From: Dehalococcoidia bacterium
GTDB lineage: Bacteria > Chloroflexota > Dehalococcoidia > GIF9 > UBA5629
Direction of reading: 5' to 3'
Length of the DNA: 64,000 nt
Assembly (NCBI GenBank): GCA_041653995.1
Contig: JBAZEK010000002.1
Location: forward strand, 62,001 to 126,000
The translations under genes were made by a program, and so were the position numbers. Positions 36,420 to 44,462 of this stretch are shown in pieces. Under the pieces are notes generated by a model. The model was given only the letters and a program-made list of their open reading frames with translations, searched no databases and was not told where the DNA came from. How positions within the stretch are numbered: the first letter of the stretch is position 1; each line of letters starts with the position of its first letter.

Positions 36420-37076
36420 ATGGACAAAATCGAAAAAATACTGAAGCTTCTTATCTCAGCCTACGGAGACCGCGCACCCGGGCGCCGGCTGGAGCCCGTG
36501 GACGAACTGATACTGACCATCCTGTCGCAGAATACCTCTGACGTGAATTCGCGGCGCGCTTTTAAATCGCTGACTGCCGCTTTCGGCGGATGGGACAAAG
36601 TCGCGCATGCGCCGGCTGCGCGCATTGCGGTGACCATTAAAACGGGGGGCCTGGCGGAGGTGAAATCCGGATATATACAGGGTGTGCTTCAGCGCCTTGA
36701 GAAGGAGACGTCAGGCTATGATCTGCGCTTTCTCAAGGATATGGCTCTCGGGGCGGCCCGGGCCTGGCTGACGCGCCTGCCCGGCGTGGGTATGAAGACG
36801 GCCAGCTGCGTCCTGCTCTTCTCGCTCGGCATGCCGGCCTTTCCCGTCGATACACATGTTTTGCGCGTGGCCGTAAGGTTGGGCCTGCTGGCGCCTAAAA
36901 CCACGGCCGACGCCGCCCATTTCGAGATGGAGCGCCTGGTGCGTCCGTCGGACATCTACCGCTGCCACGTATTGATGATCGAGCACGGACGCAGGACCTG
37001 CAAAGCGCAGCGCCCGCTCTGCGGCAACTGCATTATCGGCAGTCGTTGTCCGAGCTATAATAAATTTAAGCCCTGA
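36420..37076 (+). CDS. nth: Endonuclease III-like DNA glycosylase/AP lyase
   Basis: A 218-residue HhH-GPD base-excision enzyme. The helix-hairpin-helix contains 'LPGVGMKTASCVLL' with the catalytic Lys, and the following Asp is in 'FPVDTHVLRV'. Four Cys at the C-terminus with spacing CX6CX2CX5C ('CKAQRPLCGNCIIGSRC') hold a [4Fe-4S] cluster. All key residues of bifunctional endonuclease III are present. The sequence is closer to the archaeal-type 'Nth-like' branch than to E. coli Nth, judged only by eye. The DUF4405 gene follows 15 bp downstream. Confidence 0.9.
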   Translation: MDKIEKILKLLISAYGDRAPGRRLEPVDELILTILSQNTSDVNSRRAFKSLTAAFGGWDKVAHAPAARIAVTIKTGGLAEVKSGYIQGVLQRLEKETSGYDLRFLKDMALGAARAWLTRLPGVGMKTASCVLLFSLGMPAFPVDTHVLRVAVRLGLLAPKTTADAAHFEMERLVRPSDIYRCHVLMIEHGRRTCKAQRPLCGNCIIGSRCPSYNKFKP

Positions 37077-37091
37077 TACCCGGAGGTACAC

Positions 37092-37358
37092 ATGCGCAAG
37101 GCCACCATGCATTACATACTCGACGCTATCGAAGGAGTTATACTGCTCCTGCTGGTTGTGTCGGGGTTCATCCTGTGGTTCGCACTTCCCGAGGGCACTG
37201 CGGCGGGCACAACCGTCCTCTTCGATCGACGCACCTGGATACAGGTGCACCAGTGGCTGGCCGTCGGGTTGCTGGTTTTCTTCAGCACACATATAATCAC
37301 ACACTGGACCTGGATCGTCTATATGACCAGGAGGTACTTTGGGCGCTCAAACCGATAA
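37092..37358 (+). CDS. Small membrane protein, DUF4405-like (possible heme b anchor)
   Basis: An 88-residue protein with two membrane helices, 'YILDAIEGVILLLLVVSGFI' and 'WLAVGLLVFFSTHIITHWTW'. Histidines sit at the membrane edges ('MHYILD', 'VHQWLAV', 'THIITHW') in the pattern of DUF4405 proteins, which resemble the heme-binding half of cytochrome b. 'GGAGG' precedes the ATG. The stop lies 49 bp before the next start. An electron-transfer role is plausible but has no direct support in neighbouring genes. Confidence 0.75.
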   Translation: MRKATMHYILDAIEGVILLLLVVSGFILWFALPEGTAAGTTVLFDRRTWIQVHQWLAVGLLVFFSTHIITHWTWIVYMTRRYFGRSNR

Positions 37359-37395
37359 TGTAGCTGAGATATCAACTATAATATGTAATATGTGA

Positions 37396-37401
37396 TATAA
37401 T
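37396..37401 (+). promoter_or_regulatory. Candidate -10 element giving a leaderless transcript
   Basis: A perfect TATAAT ends six bases before the ATG at 37408, so transcription would start on the start codon. There is no ribosome binding site before this ATG, which fits leaderless initiation. The -35 region is not consensus. Confidence 0.4.
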
Positions 37402-37407
37402 CTTGCG

Positions 37408-38445
37408 ATGCTTCGTATAAAATCATCCTTTGCCCTGATATCAATCGCGGTCCCGATTCTGCTGATTTTGTCCTGCGCGGGCATATCCGCTTCTTCTCCT
37501 TCGCTGTCGGAGTTCACGCTTTCAACGGGATTGTCGTCTGATTACCGCCCGCTCGACGTAAAAAGCGAGTTCTACGTGGACAGCCCGCAGGTCTGCTGCT
37601 CGGTAAAGATCACCGGTGTGAGTGAAAATACTTCCGTTACGGCAGACTGGGTCTATGTCAGGGGACAGGTGCCCAAAGAGGCCGGGCCGCTTATATTGCA
37701 GGATCGTACCGTCTGCGGCACGGACTGCTATGCTGGATTCACACTGCCGGCGCCTGCGGGAGGCTTTATGAGAGGCGATTACCGGGTTGATCTATATATC
37801 GACGGCAGGCCCGGCGCCAGCGCCGGCTTCTCCATACTGCGCGATGTTTCGCTGCCGCTGCCGCAAATAGCATCTTTCTCCGCCATCCCGTCCAGAACGA
37901 TCGCCGGTCAGCCCGTGCAGCTTGGCTGGAAGGTCTCAAATGCGTCCAGGATCGATATCCGACCGCTGCCCGGGGCTGTGGACGCGGAGGGTAGCGTGTC
38001 CGTCACTCCAGATGAGGATACCGCCTACACTTTGTACGCCATAAACCGCGGGGGCGTTAGCTCCAGCAGACTGAATGTGGTAGTTACACCTGTGATCAAG
38101 GAGAAGCCGGACCTGCAGGTCACGGAGATATGGACCAGCGGCAATATCCTTGCTTATCGCGTGAAAAACACAGGCAACCTGGCCTCCTGTGCAACCGTAA
38201 CCCGGCTGTACAAAAACGATCTGGAGATATCGCAGGATTATATGGCGCCGCTAAAGGTCGGTGAGGAGCGTGCGGAGGCTTTTCAGCAGCACCATTTCTC
38301 GCCTCGCTTCAACTATATCGGCGGCTATGGCGCCGCCTGCGATCCGATAACCATGCGGGTGTGCGTTAACAGCGAGGACTCCTGCATTGAAAGCGACATG
38401 TCAAATAACTGTTTTGAGCGCATTTTCGGCGAATGTATAAAATAG
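37408..38445 (+). CDS. Exported protein with C-terminal CARDB-like domain
   Basis: A 345-residue secreted protein. The N-terminal signal has a hydrophobic core 'FALISIAVPILLILSC' and either a lipid-modified Cys or a cleavage at 'ISA'. The middle has Ig-like strands ('PVQLGWKVSNASRID', 'SVTPDEDTAYTLYAINRGG'), and the C-terminus resembles a CARDB adhesion domain ('DLQVTEIWTSGNILAYRVKN'). Paired Cys residues ('VCCS', 'VCGTDC', 'CVNSEDSC') suggest disulphides outside the cell. The next large gene encodes another exported protein in the same direction, so the two may form one surface module. I recognise no specific function. Confidence 0.8.
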   Translation: MLRIKSSFALISIAVPILLILSCAGISASSPSLSEFTLSTGLSSDYRPLDVKSEFYVDSPQVCCSVKITGVSENTSVTADWVYVRGQVPKEAGPLILQDRTVCGTDCYAGFTLPAPAGGFMRGDYRVDLYIDGRPGASAGFSILRDVSLPLPQIASFSAIPSRTIAGQPVQLGWKVSNASRIDIRPLPGAVDAEGSVSVTPDEDTAYTLYAINRGGVSSSRLNVVVTPVIKEKPDLQVTEIWTSGNILAYRVKNTGNLASCATVTRLYKNDLEISQDYMAPLKVGEERAEAFQQHHFSPRFNYIGGYGAACDPITMRVCVNSEDSCIESDMSNNCFERIFGECIK

Positions 38446-38576
38446 AGAATCATAAAGCCGAGCCGGGAGATCCGGCCGATCGCAATTTCGAGCTCATCTT
38501 CAGAGTTGAGTCCGGCGAGCTGTGGAGGAAGGGAAGTGAGGCGTGGATAGAACCGTCCTTCATCCGGGGAAAGTAA
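38433..38576 (+). CDS. Possible 47-residue protein bridging two exported-protein genes
   Basis: An ATG inside the last codons of the CARDB-like gene opens a frame of 47 codons that ends at 38576, overlapping the GTG start of the large BNR protein. The product begins 'MYKIENHKAEPGDPADRN' and includes 'FELIFRVESGELWRKGSEAW'. The overlap at both ends is the layout of translationally coupled genes. I do not recognise the sequence, and chance cannot be excluded at this length. Confidence 0.3.
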   Translation: MYKIENHKAEPGDPADRNFELIFRVESGELWRKGSEAWIEPSFIRGK

Positions 38577-41500
38577 GTCCGGGGCACTGCCTCCGCGTTA
38601 TCATCCTCGCTGCAGCCTTAGCGCTGATAACACCGCTCTCTCATCCTCACCTGATTCAAGCGGCCACGCCGTCCTCCTGTGTCCTCAAATGGGGAACCAT
38701 CGATACACCCGGCGGCTACCCCCAGCGCAACGACATACGATTCCTCAGCGAGATAAATGCTCTGTCCGTCTCGCGCGGCGGCATGATCATTTATATGCTG
38801 GATATACCCAACTCCAGCTCGGGCCTGGTTGCCAATGCGGGCATCTGGCGTAGCGGAGACGGCGGCATATCCTGGAGCCAGCGTCCCACGCAGTGGCTGG
38901 CCAGGACATCCAGTCCGCCCGCGCCGGTTTTCCCGGTGGCGGCACTGGCAGTTGCTCCCGATAATACCGACCTTGTGGCTGCCGTCTGCATGAACGCAGC
39001 GGGCGACCGCCGCAGGGAGGTCTATTACAGCGAGGATGGCGGCACAATATGGACCTACTGCGGGGCCATCCCATTCCTGTACGGCCCCGATGAGCAGATA
39101 GGCTGTATCGCAATAACGCATTCTTACGACTATCGCGAGACGCGGGTTAACGATATCATCGTGGCCAGCCGCACCCCGGCAGGCATCTTCGCACAGGGTG
39201 AGATTTACGTGCTGCGCTGCCCCGGCCTGGCGGGCTGGCAGGCGCAGGGCTTCGCGGGCGGGGACATACTCGCCTTACAGCCCTCTCCCTCCTACGAAGA
39301 GGACGCGGCGCTGGTTATAATCGCATGCACCACACAGCGTACTTATATCAATCTGGGCATGCGCGATACCGGCGCCAACGCATGCTTCTGGAACACGGCG
39401 CCGGGCTATCCCGTCGAGTTGTGCACGCCGGACCAGGCCGGCGCCTCGTTCAGCGGCAAAGACAGGATTATAACCGGTAGTCTGGCCCTGCCGGATGATT
39501 TCAACGGCTGCTCCGGCGAGAAACGCGTCATATTCGCCGCCTGCGATTCCAACGGCGCCGCCGCCGGCACGTCGCGGCCGCTGGACGACGTCTATCGTGT
39601 CAACGATACCATCATCACCCGTCTCAATCTTCCGGCAGGGAAGCCGCGCGTCAGCTCCATCGCCTACAGCGGATCGACTACATCCGGCAAGCTGCTGTCG
39701 GGATGTGTTGAATCCAACAGTGTCACCGGGGAGGCGCAGGTCTGGTTCACGGCCGACCCACTGGCAAACTGCAGCACCTGGATCAAGCCGCTCAAGCCGC
39801 CTACCGGCGGTTACAATACAGGCTTCGGCAACGCGCAGGTCGCCTGGACTGATGATGGATCAGCAGCCTTCGCGGGGACAGGCTCGGGCAACCGCAGCAG
39901 CCCGGCTCAATGGGCCGACATCAACGGCGCGACCTGGGCCTCGTCCCCGCTGGACGAGACCGCCTTCTCGCTCAGCCGGGACGACGGCGTCTCCTGGAAC
40001 CAGTTGAGCCTGATCGACACGCAGATCAACCGCTACCGCGCGCTGGCCGTAGCCGAAGACGGCAAAACCGTTTACATATCGTCGGTCAACGATAACGGGC
40101 TGGGCGGCACCTGGCGCAGCCGTACCCCCGTGATAGGAGAGGCCTGGCAAAGAATAGCCTGCCTGGACTTCAGCGCGCCGCTGCTCAGGCCGGCGCCGGA
40201 CGAAGAGAACGGATCGGTTGTATTCCTGGGCAATCAGGGCAGTACGCACATCATTCAGTCGCGGGACAGCGGGCAGACCTGGCGCGATTGTCTGCCGGGA
40301 GTTTATTTACAGGACATGGCGGCAGGGAGCAGCGACGAGCTCTATGTGATACAGGCCGATGCGCTTATCAGGCGGGGCAGGTACGAAACGATAGGATGGG
40401 TCTGGGACAAAATACGGGATACGGGCCTGCTGTCCGCCCATAATATCGTCGTGCAGGACGGCAGCGTCGTGGCCGGCGCGGCGCTGGGCAGGCTGTGTCC
40501 CGTATCATACTCGCTGAATAGCGGTGAGGATTGGGAACTGATAACCGAGCCGGCATACAGCAACGGCAACCGTCATGTGGCTTTCGACGAGGAGTTCCAG
40601 GATAACCACCTGATTTATCTGGCCGACGATGCGGGAGGGCTGTACCGCTGGACCGTGGGTAACAGCAACCGCTGGGACGATATGGCGCCGCCCGATAACA
40701 GCTATTACGGACAGGCGATAGCGGTGCGGGGCATGTATTACGCCGCCTTCAGCCAGACCAACGATGTAACAGGGGTATCGAGGACGACCTACTCGCGCGG
40801 CGGCATACCCAAGGACGGTATATTCTGGGACAGCCTGTCGACCGGCCTTTCTGCAGGCGTCGTCTTCCGACTGGAGCCGATCTCGCTGGTGTATGCAGAC
40901 GATGCTCTGTGGGCGTTCGATGCGCGCGATTACGATTGCGCTTTGGGTACGGGCCTTCTATGGGCGTTCAGGGACACGCTGGCCAACCGTTCGCCCTGGC
41001 TGATCTCACCCAAAGGCAACAGCCTGGTTTATTGCGATCCCGTGACCGGCCGCAACGCACAGGTCGACCTCAGGTGGGAGCAGCTGTCGCTGGCCGACGC
41101 TTACCAGGTGGAGGTGGGCAAGGACAAATGGTTCGACCTGGCGGTTAGCGAGGCGGAACCGGTGACGAACCCCTTCTTCGTGCCGGAGAACTCGCTTTAC
41201 CCCGCGTACTATATCAGGCCGGGCGTGCTGCCCGCCGCCGGGCAGGATTATTTCTGGCGTGTGAGGGTGAGGAGGGCGGCCACCGGCCAGGTCATACGCA
41301 GCCGCTGGTCACCCGCCTTCAGCTTCAGCGTCCGACCCGGCTATCCGGTCTCCGCGCCTTCCTATACAGGCATAGAGTCGCTGCAACCCTGCCACAACGC
41401 CTGCGAGGTCCCGCCTTATCCGCTCAGCTTCTCCTGGTCTCCAACGCAGGGAACAACCGGCTACCGATTCGTGCTTGCCGGAGACCCGGACCTGGGCCAG

Positions 41501-41773
41501 CCCGTGATCGACCAGACAGTCGATGCAGCGGCCTTCAAACTGCCCTGGCGGCTGGAGTACGCGACGGCATATTTCTGGCAGGTCACACCGCTCAAACCGG
41601 TGCCGGGCGACAGCAGCCCCGTGTTCTCATTCAACACGGCCGCAGAGCCGACGGTTTCAACTTCAGCCATACCACCGGATAATACTACTAACGGCCTGCT
41701 GGTCGCGCTCGTTTTCACCATTCTCTTTGGCCTTTCGATACAGGTCATTATTTATCGGAATAACAGACGTTAA
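38543..41773 (+). CDS. Large exported BNR/Asp-box repeat protein with C-terminal membrane anchor
   Basis: A 1076-residue surface protein. The signal peptide ('VIILAAALALITPLSH', cleavage after 'IQA') is followed by beta-propeller-like repeats with Asp-box signatures: 'SGDGGISWSQ', 'SEDGGTIWTY', 'SRDDGVSWNQ', 'SRDSGQTWRD' and 'LNSGEDWELI'. Two fibronectin-like domains follow ('LSLADAYQVEVGKD', 'TTGYRFVLAGDPDL'), then a low-complexity linker and a single helix, 'LLVALVFTILFGLSIQVIIY', with a basic end. Asp boxes occur in sialidases and in photosystem-assembly and sortilin-type propellers; no sialidase catalytic set is evident. The GTG start has a purine-rich 'GGAAGGGAAGTGAGG' upstream. Confidence 0.85.
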   Translation: MDRTVLHPGKVSPGHCLRVIILAAALALITPLSHPHLIQAATPSSCVLKWGTIDTPGGYPQRNDIRFLSEINALSVSRGGMIIYMLDIPNSSSGLVANAGIWRSGDGGISWSQRPTQWLARTSSPPAPVFPVAALAVAPDNTDLVAAVCMNAAGDRRREVYYSEDGGTIWTYCGAIPFLYGPDEQIGCIAITHSYDYRETRVNDIIVASRTPAGIFAQGEIYVLRCPGLAGWQAQGFAGGDILALQPSPSYEEDAALVIIACTTQRTYINLGMRDTGANACFWNTAPGYPVELCTPDQAGASFSGKDRIITGSLALPDDFNGCSGEKRVIFAACDSNGAAAGTSRPLDDVYRVNDTIITRLNLPAGKPRVSSIAYSGSTTSGKLLSGCVESNSVTGEAQVWFTADPLANCSTWIKPLKPPTGGYNTGFGNAQVAWTDDGSAAFAGTGSGNRSSPAQWADINGATWASSPLDETAFSLSRDDGVSWNQLSLIDTQINRYRALAVAEDGKTVYISSVNDNGLGGTWRSRTPVIGEAWQRIACLDFSAPLLRPAPDEENGSVVFLGNQGSTHIIQSRDSGQTWRDCLPGVYLQDMAAGSSDELYVIQADALIRRGRYETIGWVWDKIRDTGLLSAHNIVVQDGSVVAGAALGRLCPVSYSLNSGEDWELITEPAYSNGNRHVAFDEEFQDNHLIYLADDAGGLYRWTVGNSNRWDDMAPPDNSYYGQAIAVRGMYYAAFSQTNDVTGVSRTTYSRGGIPKDGIFWDSLSTGLSAGVVFRLEPISLVYADDALWAFDARDYDCALGTGLLWAFRDTLANRSPWLISPKGNSLVYCDPVTGRNAQVDLRWEQLSLADAYQVEVGKDKWFDLAVSEAEPVTNPFFVPENSLYPAYYIRPGVLPAAGQDYFWRVRVRRAATGQVIRSRWSPAFSFSVRPGYPVSAPSYTGIESLQPCHNACEVPPYPLSFSWSPTQGTTGYRFVLAGDPDLGQPVIDQTVDAAAFKLPWRLEYATAYFWQVTPLKPVPGDSSPVFSFNTAAEPTVSTSAIPPDNTTNGLLVALVFTILFGLSIQVIIYRNNRR

Positions 41774-41803
41774 TAATTCTTAATTGCCAGGCGTTATCCT
41801 CTA

Positions 41804-41887
41804 CGTCGTTGCGAGCGAAGCGCGGCAATCCTGTGTACCCGCAATCATGCACAAGATTGCTTCGTCGCCATGCTCCTCGCAATGACG
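41804..41887. repeat. Imperfect inverted repeat of the GCGAGCGAAGC type
   Basis: The left arm reads CGTCGTTGCGAGCGAAGCG and the right arm, reverse-complemented, reads CGTCATTGCGAGGAGCATG. Matching CAATC and CTTGT follow further in. The roughly 84-bp element would fold into one long hairpin between the BNR protein gene and tRNA-His. Elements of this look are scattered in many bacterial genomes; only one copy is seen here. Confidence 0.6.
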
Positions 41888-41933
41888 ATGTAACAATTCA
41901 TTAGTACGAGTTCAACGGGCTAATCTTATTAAA

Positions 41934-41963
41934 TTGGTAAAAACCCCTTTCATTAGGTATAAT
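41934..41963 (+). promoter_or_regulatory. Promoter of tRNA-His
   Basis: TTGGTA (41934-41939) and TATAAT (41958-41963) are separated by 18 bp. The predicted start is about 41970, a few bases before the tRNA. Confidence 0.55.
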
Positions 41964-41975
41964 CTCTCCCGTTGT

Positions 41976-42053
41976 GGTGAGTGTGGCCCAGAGGCCTAAG
42001 GCGCCAGGTTGTGGCCCTGGATATCGAGGGTTCGAATCCCTCCACTCACCCCA
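41976..42053 (+). tRNA. tRNA-His (anticodon GTG)
   Basis: The acceptor arms GTGAGTG and CACTCAC pair fully. The anticodon stem CCAGG/CCTGG encloses GTG at 42011-42013, and the T arm is GAGGGTTCGAATCCCTC. The encoded G at 41976 opposite C73 is the extra G-1 specific to histidine tRNAs. CCA is encoded (42051-42053). A T-run follows at once and may end the transcript. Confidence 0.95.
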
Positions 42054-42116
42054 TCTTTTTTTCGTTAACAACATGGCGTCACATCACAATCATTTTGGGC
42101 AGGAGGTAAGGTAATC

Positions 42117-44138
42117 ATGGGTTTGATCAAACGTCCGGCAACTGTAATCGCGGCTGTTTTCGTCATAATCGGAATCATGCTGCCCGCATTTTCCGCCTGC
42201 GAGAAAGCCCCCGACAAAGCTGCGACTCCAGAGATCTCTTTAGGGACACAGGCTGGGGCGTCGGAATGGACTATCAAAGCCAACGAGGAAGTAAAAAACC
42301 AGTTTGATTTCGCCGATCGGGAAGAGTTTGAAGACGCACAACGCGGATTCATCGCCACCGTGCCGGACCTCGTCATTGAAAACGCTGCCGGCGGCATAGC
42401 GTGGTCCATGCCCGACTACGATTTCGAAAAACAAACAGAGATACCCGCGACCGTTAATCCCCTGCTCTGGCGACATTCTCAACTCAATTTGAACAACGGC
42501 CTTTACAAGGTGACGGACCGCATCTACCAGGTAAGAGGGTTTGATATAAACAATATGACTATTGTCGAAGGTGACAGCAAGATCATTATTATCGATGTGG
42601 GGATGAGCGCTGAGACTGCCAAAGCCATGCTTGACCTGTATTACCGGGAGCGCGGAGTAAAACCGGTGGCAGCCATTATCTATACCCACAGCCATATCGA
42701 TCATTTCGCCGGAATCAAAGGCATTATTTCGGACGAAGATGCAAAATCCGGCAGCGTTCAGATTATAGCGCCTGAAGGTTTCCTCGATTATGCCATAAGT
42801 GAGAATATCCTGGCCGGCAACGCCATGAGCCGCCGCGCGCAGTACCAGTTCGGTGTCTATCTGCCCAGGAATGCCGGAGGGCAGGTGGATAGTGGAGGCG
42901 GCAAAGCCTTACCCGTTGGCACAATGGCGCTGATCGGACCCAACAAGGAAATTAAAGCTACAGGCGAAAAGCTGTTCCTTGACGGAGTGGAAATGGAATT
43001 CCAGATAGTCTCAGGCACCGAGGCGCCGGCCGCGATGACCATATACTTCCCACAGCTGCGGGCGCTTGATACAGCCGAGATCGCAAGCCAGAGTAACCAT
43101 AATTTGCTGACCCCGCGAGGCGCGGAGGTTCGCGATGCCAATGCGTGGGCCAAGGCTATTAATGAGATGATCGAGTTGTATGGTGATAAGACCGACGTGA
43201 TGTTCGCCTCACAGCAGTGGCCGTGCTGGGGCAACGATAAAATAGTCGGCTATCTCAAACAGCAACGTGACCTGTATAAATATACTCATGATCAGACGCT
43301 CAGGCTGCTGAACCATGGCTATACGCCCAATGAAATAGCCGAAATGATCAAACTGCCGGAAAGCCTGGCTAAAGGATGGGATGTTCGCGACTACTACGGG
43401 ACGCTGAGCTTCAATGTAAGGGCCGTCTACCAGAAATATCTCGGTTTCTACGACGGCAACCCGGCAAACCTCAATCCGTTACCGCCGGTTGAGGCCAGCA
43501 AGAAATATGTCGAATACATGGGCGGTCCCCAGGCCGTTATCGACAGGGCAAAAGTTGATTATGCCAACGGTGATTACCGTTGGGTAGCGCAGGTAATGAA
43601 CCAGGTTGTCTTCGCTTACCCCGACAATCAGGAGGCGCGTAACCTGGAGGCTGACGCGATGGAGCAACTCGCTTACCAGGCTGAATCCACCGTGTGGCGT
43701 AACTGTTATCTGGTGGGCGCCTCCGAACTGCGCACCGGGATGAGTAAAAGTATAGGTGCGGGCAGCGTCAGCCCCGACATGGTGAGAGGTATAACTCTAC
43801 CCCAGTATTTCGACTTGATGGGCAGCCGCCTTAACGGTCCCAAAGCCGAAGGTAAAAAGATTGTAATCAACTGGAATTTCACTGATACCGGCGACAAATA
43901 TGTCCTTAACCTTGAAAACTCGGCGTTGACTTACACATCGGGCCGACTATCGAACAGGGCCGATGCCACATTGAATCTGTCACGTGCTACATTGATCTCT
44001 GTACTGGCAGGTGAGACTACGTTTCCCAAGGAGATTTTAGCCGGAAAAGTAACTATTGAAGGAGATGCTTTAAAGATACTCGATCTGATGGGAATGATGG
44101 ATAGCTACGATCCCATGTTCAATATTATCAGCCCGTAA
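42117..44138 (+). CDS. Alkylsulfatase-like MBL-fold lipoprotein (SdsA/BDS1 type)
   Basis: A 673-residue exported enzyme with a lipoprotein signal ('FSAC' lipobox). The metal site is 'YTHSHIDHFAGI', and 'WPCWGNDKIVGYL' with 'TLRLLNHGYTPNEIAEMI' marks the alkylsulfatase dimerisation domain. The final 120 residues match the SCP2-like domain that binds the alkyl chain. Known SdsA enzymes hydrolyse linear primary alkyl sulfates to the alcohol and sulfate. Release of a long-chain alcohol fits with the alcohol and aldehyde oxidising genes at the end of the window, though they are not adjacent. 'GGAGG' precedes the ATG. Confidence 0.88.
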   Translation: MGLIKRPATVIAAVFVIIGIMLPAFSACEKAPDKAATPEISLGTQAGASEWTIKANEEVKNQFDFADREEFEDAQRGFIATVPDLVIENAAGGIAWSMPDYDFEKQTEIPATVNPLLWRHSQLNLNNGLYKVTDRIYQVRGFDINNMTIVEGDSKIIIIDVGMSAETAKAMLDLYYRERGVKPVAAIIYTHSHIDHFAGIKGIISDEDAKSGSVQIIAPEGFLDYAISENILAGNAMSRRAQYQFGVYLPRNAGGQVDSGGGKALPVGTMALIGPNKEIKATGEKLFLDGVEMEFQIVSGTEAPAAMTIYFPQLRALDTAEIASQSNHNLLTPRGAEVRDANAWAKAINEMIELYGDKTDVMFASQQWPCWGNDKIVGYLKQQRDLYKYTHDQTLRLLNHGYTPNEIAEMIKLPESLAKGWDVRDYYGTLSFNVRAVYQKYLGFYDGNPANLNPLPPVEASKKYVEYMGGPQAVIDRAKVDYANGDYRWVAQVMNQVVFAYPDNQEARNLEADAMEQLAYQAESTVWRNCYLVGASELRTGMSKSIGAGSVSPDMVRGITLPQYFDLMGSRLNGPKAEGKKIVINWNFTDTGDKYVLNLENSALTYTSGRLSNRADATLNLSRATLISVLAGETTFPKEILAGKVTIEGDALKILDLMGMMDSYDPMFNIISP

Positions 44139-44205
44139 AAAGGCACCCTGTTAATAACGAGGCGCGATAGTATATTCAAACAGCTATAAGGAGGAATGAG
44201 ACGTT

Positions 44206-44448
44206 ATGTATTTAGCGGGGCTTATTTTCACAATAATAGGTTGGTTATTTCAATTGTACGAGACCTTGATTAAAAAGACCCGAAATATCAATGTTTTCCT
44301 GCCCGCAACGTATGTTATTGCCTGCATCCTGTTCGGAATCAACAGCTTCATGGCAGGCGATATGTTGTACGCTGTAATGGATGCTGTCTGCGCCCTGCTG
44401 GCATTGATTGTGTTCCTTGTACTGATGACCCGCAAAAGAAACGCCTGA
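44206..44448 (+). CDS. Small membrane protein of unknown function
   Basis: An 80-residue protein with three hydrophobic stretches ('LAGLIFTIIGWLFQLYETL', 'LPATYVIACILFGINSFM', 'VMDAVCALLALIVFLVL') and a basic C-terminus. A strong 'AAGGAGGAATGAG' ribosome binding site precedes the ATG. It is 67 bp after the alkylsulfatase gene in the same direction. I do not recognise a family; a small energy-coupling or accessory membrane subunit is only a guess. Confidence 0.7.
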   Translation: MYLAGLIFTIIGWLFQLYETLIKKTRNINVFLPATYVIACILFGINSFMAGDMLYAVMDAVCALLALIVFLVLMTRKRNA

Positions 44449-44462
44449 ATATCAGCGCAACT

